From: Cladocopium goreaui
Lineage: Eukaryota; Sar; Dinophyceae; Suessiales; Symbiodiniaceae
Assembly: GCA_947184155.2 (NCBI GenBank)
Contig: CAMXCT020001381.1
Coordinates: 1-64,000 of the forward strand
Direction: 5' to 3'
Length of the DNA stretch: 64,000 nucleotides
Shown: piece by piece, positions 30,702 through 40,012 of the stretch
Position numbering within the stretch: the stretch's first letter is position 1
How the letters are laid out: each line of letters starts with the position of its first letter
Translations under genes and position numbers: made by a program
The notes under the pieces: generated by a model
Told to the model about the DNA's origin: nothing
Seen by the model: only the letters and a program-made list of their open reading frames with translations
The model's database searches: none

Positions 30702-32818
30702 CACGTCCAGTTGCTAGGAAGGAAATGATGGAAAATGAAGATGCCCGTAAGGCCATGAGGAAAGAATGGTTAGGTCAACATGCAGCTGGAGTTTATGACT
30801 TTAGCGTGGTTAGAGAGTATGATGATGTTGTTCGTGAAGCAAAGAAAGATGGAAAAGAAGTACGCATGGCAAGGATCCATGGCATTTGTGTAGAAAAGAA
30901 CTATCAGTTGCCCAAAGGTAACCCCAGCAGAAAGTTCAAAGGGCGAGGAGTACTGCTCGGCAACCAAGTCAAGAACCAGTTTTGGGAGGCTGCATTCTTC
31001 CAGGACCTTGGCAACTCGCCTGCGACATTTGAGGCATCCCGCTGGGCGGACTTCTACGGATGTTTCCCAGGGCATGGAGTAGAGCTAGCTGATGCAATCC
31101 AAGCATATATTCAGGCAGTCCTGACGGGGCCACCATGTTGGGTGGAATTACCAGAGGATGCATGGCCAGATGATGTTGACTTTCGGAAGTTCCGTAGACC
31201 AGTAGTGAGATTGGTAAAAGCATTCTATGGTCATCCTGATTCAGGAACAATGTGGGAACAGCATTGTGATCGGAAAGTACGGGAGTTAGACTTCATTCCG
31301 GTAGGAGAAGAATGGCCATCAATGTATTTTCACAAGAAGCTTCAATTGCTTTTGGTTATCTATGTGGATGACCTGAAACTGGCAGGGCCGGAAGAGAACC
31401 TGACTAAGGGATGGGAGATGCTTCGCTCTAAGCTGAACACTGAGCCCGAAACTGATTTAGGACTCTATTTGGGATGCGTATTGAGCAAGGGATCTGCCAA
31501 ACTGAATGATGGTACCCCGGTATCAACTATGACCTATGACATGGAGGGTTTGTTGAAACTGTCAGTGGAAAAATATCTTGACATCGTGGGAAAAGATACC
31601 AAACTGAAGAATGCATCAACCTCCAGTCTTCCGGAAGAAACCAAGAAACACAAATCCCGAGCACCATGTCCAGGGAATCCCAAAAACAAGGTATCCTGTC
31701 CTTGGTGTTCTCATGAATTCGATCCGGGCGCGCCGGAGTTTTATCAACCCGGTACCACAGGGGATGACGTCTCCTCTGGGGAGTCTGCAAGAGGCGCACT
31801 TGCACCACATGCTGCCAGTGTACTCATGAAGTTGTTGTATGCTGCCAGGATCGCACGATTCGACTTGCTTAGGTCAATCAAATCACTGGCCAGGAATGTG
31901 ACCAAATGGACAGTCGATGATGATGCAAAGTTGTATCACCTAATGTGTTACGTCAACTCTAGTCTAACCAAAAGAATGACAGGATGGGTTGGAGATAAAT
32001 TCAAAGATCTCTCATTATCTCTTTTCGCTGACGCGGATTTTGCAGGGTGTGCTCAATCATTGAGGTCTACATCTGGGTCTCATATGCACATTCAAGGGCT
32101 TCATACCCGCTTTCCCCTGTCTGGAGGCAGCAAACGTCAGGGATGTGTAAGTCATTCCACTCCTGAGGCTGAGATCGTGGCTGCTGATGTCACGCTTCGG
32201 ACAATGGGATTGCCTGCATTGAGCATTTGGGAGTCACTCACGGGGAAATCGCCCAAATTATTGTTTCACGATGACAATCAGGGCATGATCGGTGTGGTCC
32301 GGTCGGGTCGTAACCCCACTATGCGGCATCTTGAGAGGACCCATGGCATAGCCATTACTTCACTCCATGAACATTTTACAAGGGAGAACTACGTGCTTAT
32401 GTATGAAGTTACTTCCAAACGGCCGCGGACATTCACACCAAAGGATTCAAGAACCCCCTTGCATGGAAAAGAGCATGTATGCTCATCAATTTGTTGGACC
32501 CTGGCGATCTCAGTTCGAAGGACCTCAGTGACATGGTCTCACCGGCAACTGATGTCGACACTACGGTTCGCCAAGTTTTTCAAACCAAAACCAATGAAGT
32601 TCCAAATTTTCCGTATACCGAAATCCCCATTCTACCACCAGAGGTGTATCAGAAAGGGCTTTCAGGTAAAGAACAAGTCCAACAACTACCAGGAATGGAC
32701 CCCATTTTGGTTGTCAAGACGCCTACCTTCTTTCGAAGGCAACCACCAGGTGTGTCGTTACCTAATGACTGTTTACGCAGTACATGGATATTGGCTCATG
32801 GCAAGTGGATCAAAGTAG
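30683..32818 (+). CDS. Reverse transcriptase-RNase H (Ty1/copia)
   Basis: 711 codons. The RVT_2 domain: RKFKGRGVLLGNQVKNQ, VELADAIQAYIQAVLTG (catalytic Asp), VVRLVKAFYGHPDSG, LVIYVDDLKLAG (YVDD, Tyr227). The RNase H part begins LFADADFAG (Asp450), then SGGSKRQGCVSHSTPEAEIV and FHDDNQGMI, ending TMRHLERTHGIAI. These residues convert element RNA to DNA and remove the template. After about 32420 the protein-like sequence switches frame and continues at 32479, so the last 120 codons are probably out of frame. Confidence 0.9.
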   Translation: MFNTAVARPVARKEMMENEDARKAMRKEWLGQHAAGVYDFSVVREYDDVVREAKKDGKEVRMARIHGICVEKNYQLPKGNPSRKFKGRGVLLGNQVKNQFWEAAFFQDLGNSPATFEASRWADFYGCFPGHGVELADAIQAYIQAVLTGPPCWVELPEDAWPDDVDFRKFRRPVVRLVKAFYGHPDSGTMWEQHCDRKVRELDFIPVGEEWPSMYFHKKLQLLLVIYVDDLKLAGPEENLTKGWEMLRSKLNTEPETDLGLYLGCVLSKGSAKLNDGTPVSTMTYDMEGLLKLSVEKYLDIVGKDTKLKNASTSSLPEETKKHKSRAPCPGNPKNKVSCPWCSHEFDPGAPEFYQPGTTGDDVSSGESARGALAPHAASVLMKLLYAARIARFDLLRSIKSLARNVTKWTVDDDAKLYHLMCYVNSSLTKRMTGWVGDKFKDLSLSLFADADFAGCAQSLRSTSGSHMHIQGLHTRFPLSGGSKRQGCVSHSTPEAEIVAADVTLRTMGLPALSIWESLTGKSPKLLFHDDNQGMIGVVRSGRNPTMRHLERTHGIAITSLHEHFTRENYVLMYEVTSKRPRTFTPKDSRTPLHGKEHVCSSICWTLAISVRRTSVTWSHRQLMSTLRFAKFFKPKPMKFQIFRIPKSPFYHQRCIRKGFQVKNKSNNYQEWTPFWLSRRLPSFEGNHQVCRYLMTVYAVHGYWLMASGSK

Positions 32819-33144
32819 AGGATCGAGCTCATCCTGTCCAACAACAAGATCGTTTTGATCAATGGGTAGAACGTGCTTGTTTCCAATACCATCCAAATAC
32901 CCTTAGCGAACCGCCAACGGCGGACGCTAAGCGTCAGCCCGGGCTAGTCACAACGCGACACCCGGCGTCACAAGTACGACCAGGGGCTCCTGCTACGATG
33001 CCGACTCATCAGATCCCAATCCAAACATATCCACAGTTGACTGTGGGTGCTGATCAACTATTTTGTCATCAATCTCATGGCGACAAGTCTGATCATTTGC
33101 GCTCTGCTAGGAGCCACTCCACGATTGCAATTCTGCTCGCGTAG
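32479..33144 (+). CDS. C-terminal tail after RNase H
   Basis: Continues the pol frame in another phase (ADIHTKGFKNPLAWKRACML is in this frame just upstream of 32479). Recognisable segments are LLDPGDLSSKDLSDMV and PNFPYTEIPILPPEVYQKG. The rest is Pro/Gln-rich without a domain. The end overlaps a minus-strand frame (33058-33507). Function unknown. Confidence 0.5.
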   Translation: MLINLLDPGDLSSKDLSDMVSPATDVDTTVRQVFQTKTNEVPNFPYTEIPILPPEVYQKGLSGKEQVQQLPGMDPILVVKTPTFFRRQPPGVSLPNDCLRSTWILAHGKWIKVEDRAHPVQQQDRFDQWVERACFQYHPNTLSEPPTADAKRQPGLVTTRHPASQVRPGAPATMPTHQIPIQTYPQLTVGADQLFCHQSHGDKSDHLRSARSHSTIAILLA

Positions 33145-33507
33145 CCATGCATATAGCTGTCGATGGACGATGAAGGTACACGCAGCAGCCATCACTCGCA
33201 TGCTTCGACTTGCAACACATTGGTCGTTCATCAGCTCTACGACTCGAGGAACGGGCTCTTGCATGTACAGTTGCTCAAACTTGCACCGCATGTCTTCCAT
33301 ACTGTCATCCCCGAGGTGCAGCTTGAAAGCCAAGAATTCGGCAGCCATATCCAGACTGTGGCCGCTGAACACGTAAACCATAATTGCCAGGCCGGCCAAC
33401 TTTGGAGTCACTTCACCTTTCGGTGCAACACCTGCAGCACGGTGACGACTCATGCAGCTCTTGCCGGTACTGCTCGGGTGATCAACACGCTTCTTCGTGC
33501 TGTTCAT
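33058..33507 (-). CDS. Antisense ORF inside the giant element
   Basis: 149 codons on the minus strand, with ATG at 33507. It is protein-like, with a hydrophobic LAGLAIMVYVFSGHSL, then AAEFLAFKLHLGDDSMED and AAACTFIVHRQLYAWLRE. The overlapping plus-strand frame is Cys/His/Ser-rich and looks like its shadow. It lies between pol and the first downstream ORF. No family recognised; possibly an accessory antisense gene or a fragment of another insertion. Confidence 0.4.
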   Translation of the reverse strand: MNSTKKRVDHPSSTGKSCMSRHRAAGVAPKGEVTPKLAGLAIMVYVFSGHSLDMAAEFLAFKLHLGDDSMEDMRCKFEQLYMQEPVPRVVELMNDQCVASRSMRVMAAACTFIVHRQLYAWLREQNCNRGVAPSRAQMIRLVAMRLMTK

Positions 33508-33579
33508 GGGGGGAGTTCTGGTTGGGGTAGTCTTCCAAATGATGATCCGTATCCCACTGAAAATAAGGACCCCAATCGT

Positions 33580-34176
33580 CGTCGTATCAGTTTTACTGGT
33601 GGTGACCCGGTTTTTGGGAGAGTTTCAAGGGATCGAGCCCACAACTCAACACAATCCAGAAGGGGTCGTAGAATAACAAAGACTGAAGAATGCGAAGACA
33701 AGTGGATATGGCAGGATGAAACAACTCTGGTGAGAGCGCACAACACCCCAAGAAGAAGAAGGTTTGTTCCCAAAGAAGCTGAGTCTCTTCCTTGCAAGTT
33801 GAAACGATTTCGGGATGTTCGAGAGACATACCAAGTGTTTCAGTCAAGTGGAAGAACCATCAAAGATTCATGGAGATTAGCTGGGAACAACATCGAACGA
33901 ACTAATCGAAGGAATGAATTTTGGACAGGGACCACAACCTTCAAAATCATATCCAATGCTGACCTGAAAGATCTCATGGGGAGTGGATCTGATGTGGAGG
34001 ATAGGGCATCGTGCCAAGACACTGTGGTCACCTGCACGTTTGATGATAACATGAAAATAATCCCGTTGGATGACATGTTCATTACCCATCAATACCAACT
34101 GAAGCATGAGACCAGAAAAGACAAAGATTTTGGGATATCAGAATGGTCCTACATCGGAAAGATGGTAGTTCACTAG
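33580..34176 (+). CDS. Accessory ORF 1 of the giant element
   Basis: The open frame extends upstream to 33163, but only the part from about 33580 looks coding. Segments: RRISFTGGDPVFGRVS, EDKWIWQDETTLVRAHN, PRRRRFVPKEAESLPCKL, FWTGTTTFKI. I associate the RAHNTPRRRRFVP type of segment with frames downstream of pol in dinoflagellate copia elements, but this is from memory. No enzymatic motif visible. Confidence 0.5.
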   Translation, partial: RRISFTGGDPVFGRVSRDRAHNSTQSRRGRRITKTEECEDKWIWQDETTLVRAHNTPRRRRFVPKEAESLPCKLKRFRDVRETYQVFQSSGRTIKDSWRLAGNNIERTNRRNEFWTGTTTFKIISNADLKDLMGSGSDVEDRASCQDTVVTCTFDDNMKIIPLDDMFITHQYQLKHETRKDKDFGISEWSYIGKMVVH

Positions 34177-34327
34177 TGTATCACTTCAAACAGTCAACGT
34201 CTGATTTTATCGGGCAACTCCTTAGTGACACCGTGATTTGCCTGGACCTATATGAATTGAAGGACGAGACTCCTTGCCTGTTACTAATGTGCGCTGAGGT
34301 GCAGAGATTATCAGGAAAGTCCACAGG

Positions 34328-35248
34328 ATGGACCGATTCAAGTTGATGCGTGTAGTCGCTATCACCGAAGATGACAACCTGATGTCCAACTTCGGGAGAG
34401 CAAAGCGGCGACGTTGTATCAGAAGTGCAAGTGACTGCGTGTTCTTTGCTGGGCCTTGCACAGGTGGTTCACCGTGGAATCGTTTGAACAAAAACGTGAG
34501 TGAAGCTACTGCACACAACATGAGGATGAAGGCATTCCTGTACTGGGAACTTTGGGAAGAATTCTCATTATGTCTCCAAAGAGTTCATGAATTGTATGCA
34601 ATGGCACTGTTAGAGCTCCCTAGAGGATGCGACTACTGGAATGATGAAAGAATGAAATTCATGGTGAATGGTACTGAGTCGACGGTGCATGAGTTTGACG
34701 GATGCATGTATGGGTTGAAGTCACAATTCAAGGACGCCGGAACTGCCATCAAGAAACCATGGAGGGTCGTATCGTGGGGGGTATCATTTTCTGATTTGCA
34801 TACGAAGTGTGATGGCTCACATTCTCATGGACCATGTGCAGGTAGAGAGACTCGTGCAACACAATTGTATACCGACAAGATAGTAAGATGCATTATTCGA
34901 GGCATCAAGAATCAAATGTTGTTGAACAATGCATATGGGAGAAAGCATCGAAAGAATGACAATGCAAAGGGAAGTCAACTCAAATCTCAGGTCAAGTCAT
35001 GTGCATGCATTGATATCAGAGATGACAACGTTGACAATGACGCCACTGCACTACCTGACCAGCACCTTTTCGGTTTAGTTCTACGCCGAGGTGGCGTGAA
35101 GGTGAAGCTGGGGTCAAGCCTACAACGTAGGTATGCTCTGGCTGATCCGGATCCCCCTCTGGTCGAGCTACTCGTCGCGATGGCAGAGAAGAGATTGACT
35201 ATCCCGACGGCCGTGAAGGGCTACAACGCACTGAGGACCACCCTATAG
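34328..35248 (+). CDS. Accessory ORF 2: PCTGGS-motif protein, possibly methyltransferase-like
   Basis: 306 codons. CVFFAGPCTGGSPWNRLNK near residue 40, ALLELPRGCDYWNDERM near 95, STVHEFDGCMYGLKS, KKPWRVVSWGVSF and CDGSHSHGPCAGRETRATQL, then TQLYTDKIVRCII. The Pro-Cys loop followed by a buried strand ending in a charged/Pro motif is reminiscent of C5-cytosine methyltransferase motifs IV and VI, but no SAM-binding glycine motif is seen and the assignment is speculative. The C-terminal part (QHLFGLVLRRGGVKVKL) is unknown. Confidence 0.5.
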   Translation: MDRFKLMRVVAITEDDNLMSNFGRAKRRRCIRSASDCVFFAGPCTGGSPWNRLNKNVSEATAHNMRMKAFLYWELWEEFSLCLQRVHELYAMALLELPRGCDYWNDERMKFMVNGTESTVHEFDGCMYGLKSQFKDAGTAIKKPWRVVSWGVSFSDLHTKCDGSHSHGPCAGRETRATQLYTDKIVRCIIRGIKNQMLLNNAYGRKHRKNDNAKGSQLKSQVKSCACIDIRDDNVDNDATALPDQHLFGLVLRRGGVKVKLGSSLQRRYALADPDPPLVELLVAMAEKRLTIPTAVKGYNALRTTL

Positions 35249-35322
35249 TCTTGATCAAGCAGAAGGGGCAGGTCAACCAGTTGCCCAGGGCATTCTCAAC
35301 GTAGGCCGAGGCAAAGACCAAA

Positions 35323-35874
35323 ATGTGCCAAGACAGCGACATCAACGAATGGTTGGACGTCGTGCAGATCCCGGCACCGGTCGTCATAGCGTTGGCCTTT
35401 GTCATGAAGCGGCCGCATCGTGAACAAGTCACACACGCTATTCACCTGTTGATGAAGCTGTTGCTTCGGGTGAATGACTTGGAAGAGTCCAAACTGCCTG
35501 TAGCGGACTTCGTGGAGAAGGGATCCCGATTCTCAAAGATGATGGAGCGTAGCGCTCGCAATGAAGATGAGATGGAGATCCTCAAGATGCTTTGCACGTT
35601 TGAGTGCGCAATCCGCATCGAAGAATTCTGGGACACTCTGCGAAGCCAATACTCGGGGACAAACAGCATGATCAACAAGACCATCACAGTCCAAGAGCTC
35701 AGGGAGAAGATCGCCAAGACGAGTGTGGTCGATCTTGGGTCGCTGAATCAGTCTCATGGTAGCCACTGTCAGCAGATCCGACTGAGGACCAAGTTCGCTC
35801 CCCTGACTCGCGAGTACTGGGACCAATGGACCTTCGATAGAATGGCCGCCGACACCCATGCTCGCAAGAAGTGA
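35323..35874 (+). CDS. Accessory ORF 3, 5' part
   Basis: 183 codons, mostly helical: EWLDVVQIPAPVVIALAF, HAIHLLMKLLLRVNDLEE, MEILKMLCTFECAIRIEEF, then REYWDQWTFDRMAADTHARK. It runs into the 35871 frame by a 4-base overlap, suggesting one longer protein. No family recognised. Confidence 0.5.
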   Translation: MCQDSDINEWLDVVQIPAPVVIALAFVMKRPHREQVTHAIHLLMKLLLRVNDLEESKLPVADFVEKGSRFSKMMERSARNEDEMEILKMLCTFECAIRIEEFWDTLRSQYSGTNSMINKTITVQELREKIAKTSVVDLGSLNQSHGSHCQQIRLRTKFAPLTREYWDQWTFDRMAADTHARKK

Positions 35875-36225
35875 TGGAGAAAAGGGTCAGGCTCCTATGC
35901 GACATCCTCAAGGAAGAGGCCATAGGGATGGCATATGCCATGAGGAGGCACAATGCTCGAATGGGGCACAACACGTCCAGCATGATTATCCTGCAGAACG
36001 TTCTCGAAGACTGGACTTCCATGCGCTACGACCTTCCACTTGAGAGGACTGCAGCAGTGGTCCATGCTCAAGCAGTTTTGATGACATCTAGCATGTTGCA
36101 CAAATGGAAGGGCAAGCTAGCGAACTATTCAGAGTATCGAGAACTGTACAATCATGTTCGCTTTGAACTGAGGGACGTGAAGATGGCGTTGGACCTCCGT
36201 GAGGACATCTGGGAGATCGGAGGGT
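35871..36225 (+). CDS. Accessory ORF 3, 3' part, cut by a nested LINE
   Basis: Helical sequence LLCDILKEEAIGMAYAMRR, NVLEDWTSMRYDLPLERT and ELRDVKMALDLREDIWEI continues the previous frame, then ends abruptly at about 36225 where GC-rich LINE sequence begins in the same open frame. The interrupted protein may resume near 39010-39250. Confidence 0.45.
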
Positions 36226-36716
36226 ACAACTGGCCCTCCCTCAGACAGCCGTGGGGGACGGGAGCGATCGCCTGCCCGGCCCACGTCTGCCAGCTCCCGG
36301 TTTTGTTCTCGGTACCTGGTTGCTTGTGTGCCGACCCAGCGAGGGCACGGGGCTGGGCCACTGTCCCATCCATGCGGCATCACATTGATGCCCACCTGGC
36401 TGGCACAGTTGCGGGGGATGTGCCTTCGACCTGGCTCGAAACCCACAATCGGACGAGGTGTCTCGTATGTGGCCTGAGCGTGTCGGTGGCCCACGGGGTT
36501 CACCCCACCTGCAGACCACAGGCCCGCCTCACTGCTGTTGACGCCGCACACACCCTGACTGACACCTTCGACCAGAACCTGCACCCGCCCCCCCATGGAA
36601 CAACGGAGAGAGTTGGCCATTGCGCTTGCCAGGGAGGGGGTTTGACCGCAAGGCCTGTACGGCCCTGCTGTCACGAGGCCTTTGCCCACCCACGGCTGCC
36701 ACCATCGATGCCCTGA
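36226..36716 (+). pseudogene. Nested LINE N-terminal finger region
   Basis: The frame contains CPAHVCQLP, ATVPSMRHHIDAHLAGT and RTRCLVCGLSVSVAHGVHP, Cys/His motifs of the N-terminal DNA-binding part of such LINEs. It degenerates after about 36600; coding shifts to other frames before the RT. Confidence 0.55.
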
Positions 36717-36842
36717 AGGCTCTCCACCCGACAAGCCGCCCAAAGCATCGCAGACTTACCAATCCCGCCTGAGATTGCCACAGACCTGCTTGCGCGCTGC
36801 CTTCGAAAGTTCCCTGCGGAAACTGCGCCAGGGCCTTCAGGC

Positions 36843-37862
36843 TTGCGGGTGCAACACTTACGGGACGCTTGCCCGGCGGGCGGCGATGAAGCTTTGTTGG
36901 CTCAACTTTGCGCTGTTGTCAACTTGTTGGCTCAAGGGCGGGCCCCCGACTTTGTCGCCCCGGTTTTGGCCGGTGCGGGGCTGGTGGCTTTGCCAAAACC
37001 CAATGGCGGGGTCCGCCCCATTGCGGTTGGTGAAATCCTCCGCCTTCGACGCCTCACAAGCAAATTCCTTATGACCATGGTTCGGGATGACGCGCGGGCC
37101 TTCTTCTACCCGGCACAAGTTGGGGTGGCTGTTCCTGGAGGAAGTGAAAAAGTCATCCACACCGCTAGGGCTTGGTGGCAGAGACACCGCCACGGGCCTT
37201 CGCCAAAAGTTCTGCTGAAATTAGATTTTGCCAATGCTTTCAACACCGTGGACCCGGACTGCCTTCTACCCATTGTTCGAGACCAATTCCCTGGTTTGGC
37301 CCGCTGGACCGCCTGGTGCTATCGTCAGCCCACTCGGCTTCAGTTTGCCAACCACACCCTCGAGTCTCAAACCGGGGTACAGCAAGGGGACCCGCTGGGG
37401 CCGCTGCTTTTTTCCACTGCCTTGCAACCATTGGCTTCTGAACTCCGCACTTGTGGGCTGGACATTGCGGTCCACTATCTGGACGACGGGGTGCTTGCTG
37501 GGGACCTTGCCGTTGTCAGCGATGCCCTCCGCTTAGTGCAATGCCGCGCCACTGCCATTGGCTTGCGCCTCAACTTGAGCAAATGTGACCTGGTGCCCGT
37601 CGGCCCCGTCAACATTGCCGGGCTCCACATGCACTTCCCCGACGCCCTCCTCGCGCTGCAGACGGCTCCAGCAAAGTTTCTCGGCACCTGGGCGGGGCCA
37701 TTGGCGACGACGATTTCGTCCACCAGCACACGGTTGAACGAGCGGCCAAAGCCGGCGACCTTTTGGATGCAATCGGGGAGCTCCCCCAGACCCGCAAGTG
37801 GGCCTTCGGCTCCTCCGCTCCTGCGCTGGGTTTGCCAAGCTGGTTCACAGCATGCGCTGTAA
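36843..37862 (+). CDS. Nested LINE reverse transcriptase
   Basis: VALPKPNGGVRPIAVGE, LLKLDFANAFNTVD (catalytic Asp), TGVQQGDPLGPLLFS and VHYLDDGVLAG (YLDD) are RT motifs 2 to 5 of an R2-type enzyme. The thumb region ends in a frame change near 37750, beyond which the correct frame is 37763-39007. Confidence 0.85.
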   Translation: MRVQHLRDACPAGGDEALLAQLCAVVNLLAQGRAPDFVAPVLAGAGLVALPKPNGGVRPIAVGEILRLRRLTSKFLMTMVRDDARAFFYPAQVGVAVPGGSEKVIHTARAWWQRHRHGPSPKVLLKLDFANAFNTVDPDCLLPIVRDQFPGLARWTAWCYRQPTRLQFANHTLESQTGVQQGDPLGPLLFSTALQPLASELRTCGLDIAVHYLDDGVLAGDLAVVSDALRLVQCRATAIGLRLNLSKCDLVPVGPVNIAGLHMHFPDALLALQTAPAKFLGTWAGPLATTISSTSTRLNERPKPATFWMQSGSSPRPASGPSAPPLLRWVCQAGSQHAL

Positions 37863-39007
37863 TGCGCCAGGCGCCCAACAGCATGTTTGATGGCATGGTG
37901 CGTCGCAGCTTTGGGGATCTGACAGGGCTTCACCCTACGGGAATGCAATGGCAGCAAGCTTCCCTCGGGCTTGGGCATGCTGGGTTGGGTTTGCGATCCA
38001 CAGCCAAGCACGCCTCGGCTGCCTACCTTGCCTCGTTGGGGGAGGCCTCCACTGCAGCCCAGGACTTGGACACCGCCTTCTCTGCCGAGGACCTGCGATC
38101 TTCCCATGACGTGCGTGAGGCGTTGGCAGCATTGAACGCTAACTTGCATCCCCAAGACCAAATTAGCTTCGAGGCCGCCAGTCACTCCAAACAACATGAC
38201 TTGTCTTTGAAGCTAGACCTTGCGGGATGGCAGGAACAGCTTGGCCAGGCTACCGTTGTGGGTCAAGCCACTTTACAGTCAGAGGGCTGCTTGGGTGCAC
38301 GGGCCTTCTTGGCAGCCCTACCGGCTGGCCGGGGGCGCATGGAACCTGCCACTTTTGTTGCAGAACTACGCGCTCGTTTGGGCATTCCGGATGCAGACGA
38401 GGATGCTTGGTGCCCCCATTGCGATGGGATCTTGGACGTGCAAAACTACCATGCAGGGATGTGCGCTGCAGGTGGTGAGAGGACCCAACGGCACCACGCC
38501 CTGCGAGATCTGATTTTCGTATGGGCTGAAAGAGGGGGGCTCCGCCCTGAGAGGGAGAGACCGGGTCTGCTGCTGCCACAGTCGCCTCATGACACCAGCA
38601 ACTCAGGCCGGCGACCAGCTGATATTTACCTTCCGGCGTTGGCCGGGGCTCCTGCTGCACTTGACTTTGCTGTAACAGCACCACAGCGGCAGGAGACCTT
38701 GGTTCAAGCTAGTCAGCAAGGGGCTGCGGCTGCCACGGCATATGCCCACCACAAGGAGTCCTACCTGCAGACTGGAGAAGCTTGTCGAAGCCAAGGAGTG
38801 CAGTTTGTGCCCATGGTTATCGAGAGCACAGGCGCTTGGGACCCTGCGGCCATGAAGATTTTGAAACACATTGCTCATGCTGCCGCAAGCCGTGCTGGCA
38901 TCGACCCAGCTGACAGTCTCAATCAATTGCACCAAGAGGCCAGTGTCTGCGTTCGGACATGGCGGGCCCGAGCCGCCTTGCGCCGACGTTGCGAACTCAC
39001 AGCTTAG
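37763..39007 (+). CDS. Nested LINE C-terminal domain: CCHC finger and restriction-like endonuclease
   Basis: After a connector (SWFTACAVMRQAPNSMFDG), WCPHCDGILDVQNYHAGMC gives a Cys-Cys-His-Cys finger. RRPADIYLP then AALDFAVTAPQR is the PD-(D/E)xK core of the endonuclease, followed by HHKESYLQTGEACRSQG and FVPMVIESTG. The order finger then nuclease is that of R2/CRE-type elements. The catalytic residues appear present. Confidence 0.75.
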   Translation: MDAIGELPQTRKWAFGSSAPALGLPSWFTACAVMRQAPNSMFDGMVRRSFGDLTGLHPTGMQWQQASLGLGHAGLGLRSTAKHASAAYLASLGEASTAAQDLDTAFSAEDLRSSHDVREALAALNANLHPQDQISFEAASHSKQHDLSLKLDLAGWQEQLGQATVVGQATLQSEGCLGARAFLAALPAGRGRMEPATFVAELRARLGIPDADEDAWCPHCDGILDVQNYHAGMCAAGGERTQRHHALRDLIFVWAERGGLRPERERPGLLLPQSPHDTSNSGRRPADIYLPALAGAPAALDFAVTAPQRQETLVQASQQGAAAATAYAHHKESYLQTGEACRSQGVQFVPMVIESTGAWDPAAMKILKHIAHAAASRAGIDPADSLNQLHQEASVCVRTWRARAALRRRCELTA

Positions 39008-39015
39008 GCATGCAG

Positions 39016-39918
39016 CCCACAGCCTCCCAACTTCTCATTGCCTATGGTGTATCCTCCACACTTCAAATTTCTGCTGCTCAAGCTCTTGCTAAGCTTATGG
39101 ATGCTGCTGCTCTTCTGTTTTCCCTCGGGCACTGCACCAATGAAACACTTCCAGAAGTTGACGCTGTCATCTGGCTCACTGACCTGGCTGCGCCATCTTC
39201 TCCTTCAAGCTGAGTAGACTGGATGCGCGATCTTTCCCACTAGCTAATGGACTCTACAAACGTAGTGTCGATGTTGGCTCGTCGATTTAGGGCTTCTCAC
39301 CCCCTGTGTCTCTTGTATGAGGCAATCGAAATGAGGAACAGGACATTTTCCTGCATCCACGATTTCATCACTACAACTTCTGCAAGCCAGGTTGCCCAAG
39401 GTGCATCCGAAGTGACACAAATCCCTCGGTGGGATGAGCCTCTGCAACCAAAAGACGGACGTAACCCTCCTGCCCATGCAGTCCCACCATCCTGGGACCC
39501 GCAACCAATCGTCATGATGAATGCCAAGCAGATGGCAGCGGAGGAGGAGAGGCGACGAAAAGAAGCAGCATCACAGCCACAGCCAGAGGCGAAGGCGCGC
39601 CCTACCTCCCCCAGAGGCGGTGCATCGGAGCCAACGGGATCGGCTGGGGCATCTGCAAAACCGCCGCCAAAGTCTCGATCAGCACTACCGCCCACACCTC
39701 CTGATTGGGTGATTGCCAAGGTACCAAGTGGATATCTTTTCAAGACGTCCACAAACCCAGACCATCGCGGATCATTGTTTATGACATCTGCGTGGATGAA
39801 TGACCTTGAACAGTTTTTGCTATCGATCATGCAGGGCCCTGCGGCATCTGCTTCCGGCGTCACAGGCTGGGCACAGTACCTTCGCCGAGTCTCTGCATAT
39901 GGTTGCATGATCTTCTGA
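39016..39918 (+). CDS. Accessory ORF 4 of the giant element, broken at its 5' end
   Basis: The frame reads QLLIAYGVSSTLQISAAQAL and ETLPEVDAVIWLTDLAAP, hits stops near 39212 and 39242, then is open from 39247. Later segments: LLYEAIEMRNRTFSCIHDF, a Pro/Ala/Lys-rich linker and PPDWVIAKVPSGYLFKTS to the stop at 39918. No domain recognised. Stops near the LINE boundary suggest damage by that insertion. Confidence 0.45.
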
Positions 39919-40012
39919 GTGTGCAATCCTGCGTTTGTCACTAATGACGACGCAGCGAAGATTTCGGAGGCAGATTGGTTGAAGTGCTACAGCCATTTAG
40001 GTTAGAACGCAC

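Larger units (their letters stand above)
36226..39090 (+). mobile_element. Nested R2-like LINE fragment (RLE type)
   Basis: GC-rich block inside the AT-balanced giant element. It holds an N-terminal zinc-finger region, a reverse transcriptase and a C-terminal CCHC finger plus restriction-like endonuclease, in three frames. The 5' end is truncated near 36226; the 3' end lies somewhere after the stop at 39007. No target-site duplication could be fixed. The RLE class differs from the APE-type LINE at 10696-19165. Confidence 0.8.

Noticed and set aside
33163..33560. Plus-strand start of accessory ORF 1
   Set aside because: The composition is Cys/His/Ser-rich like an antisense shadow; the minus-strand frame is more protein-like.
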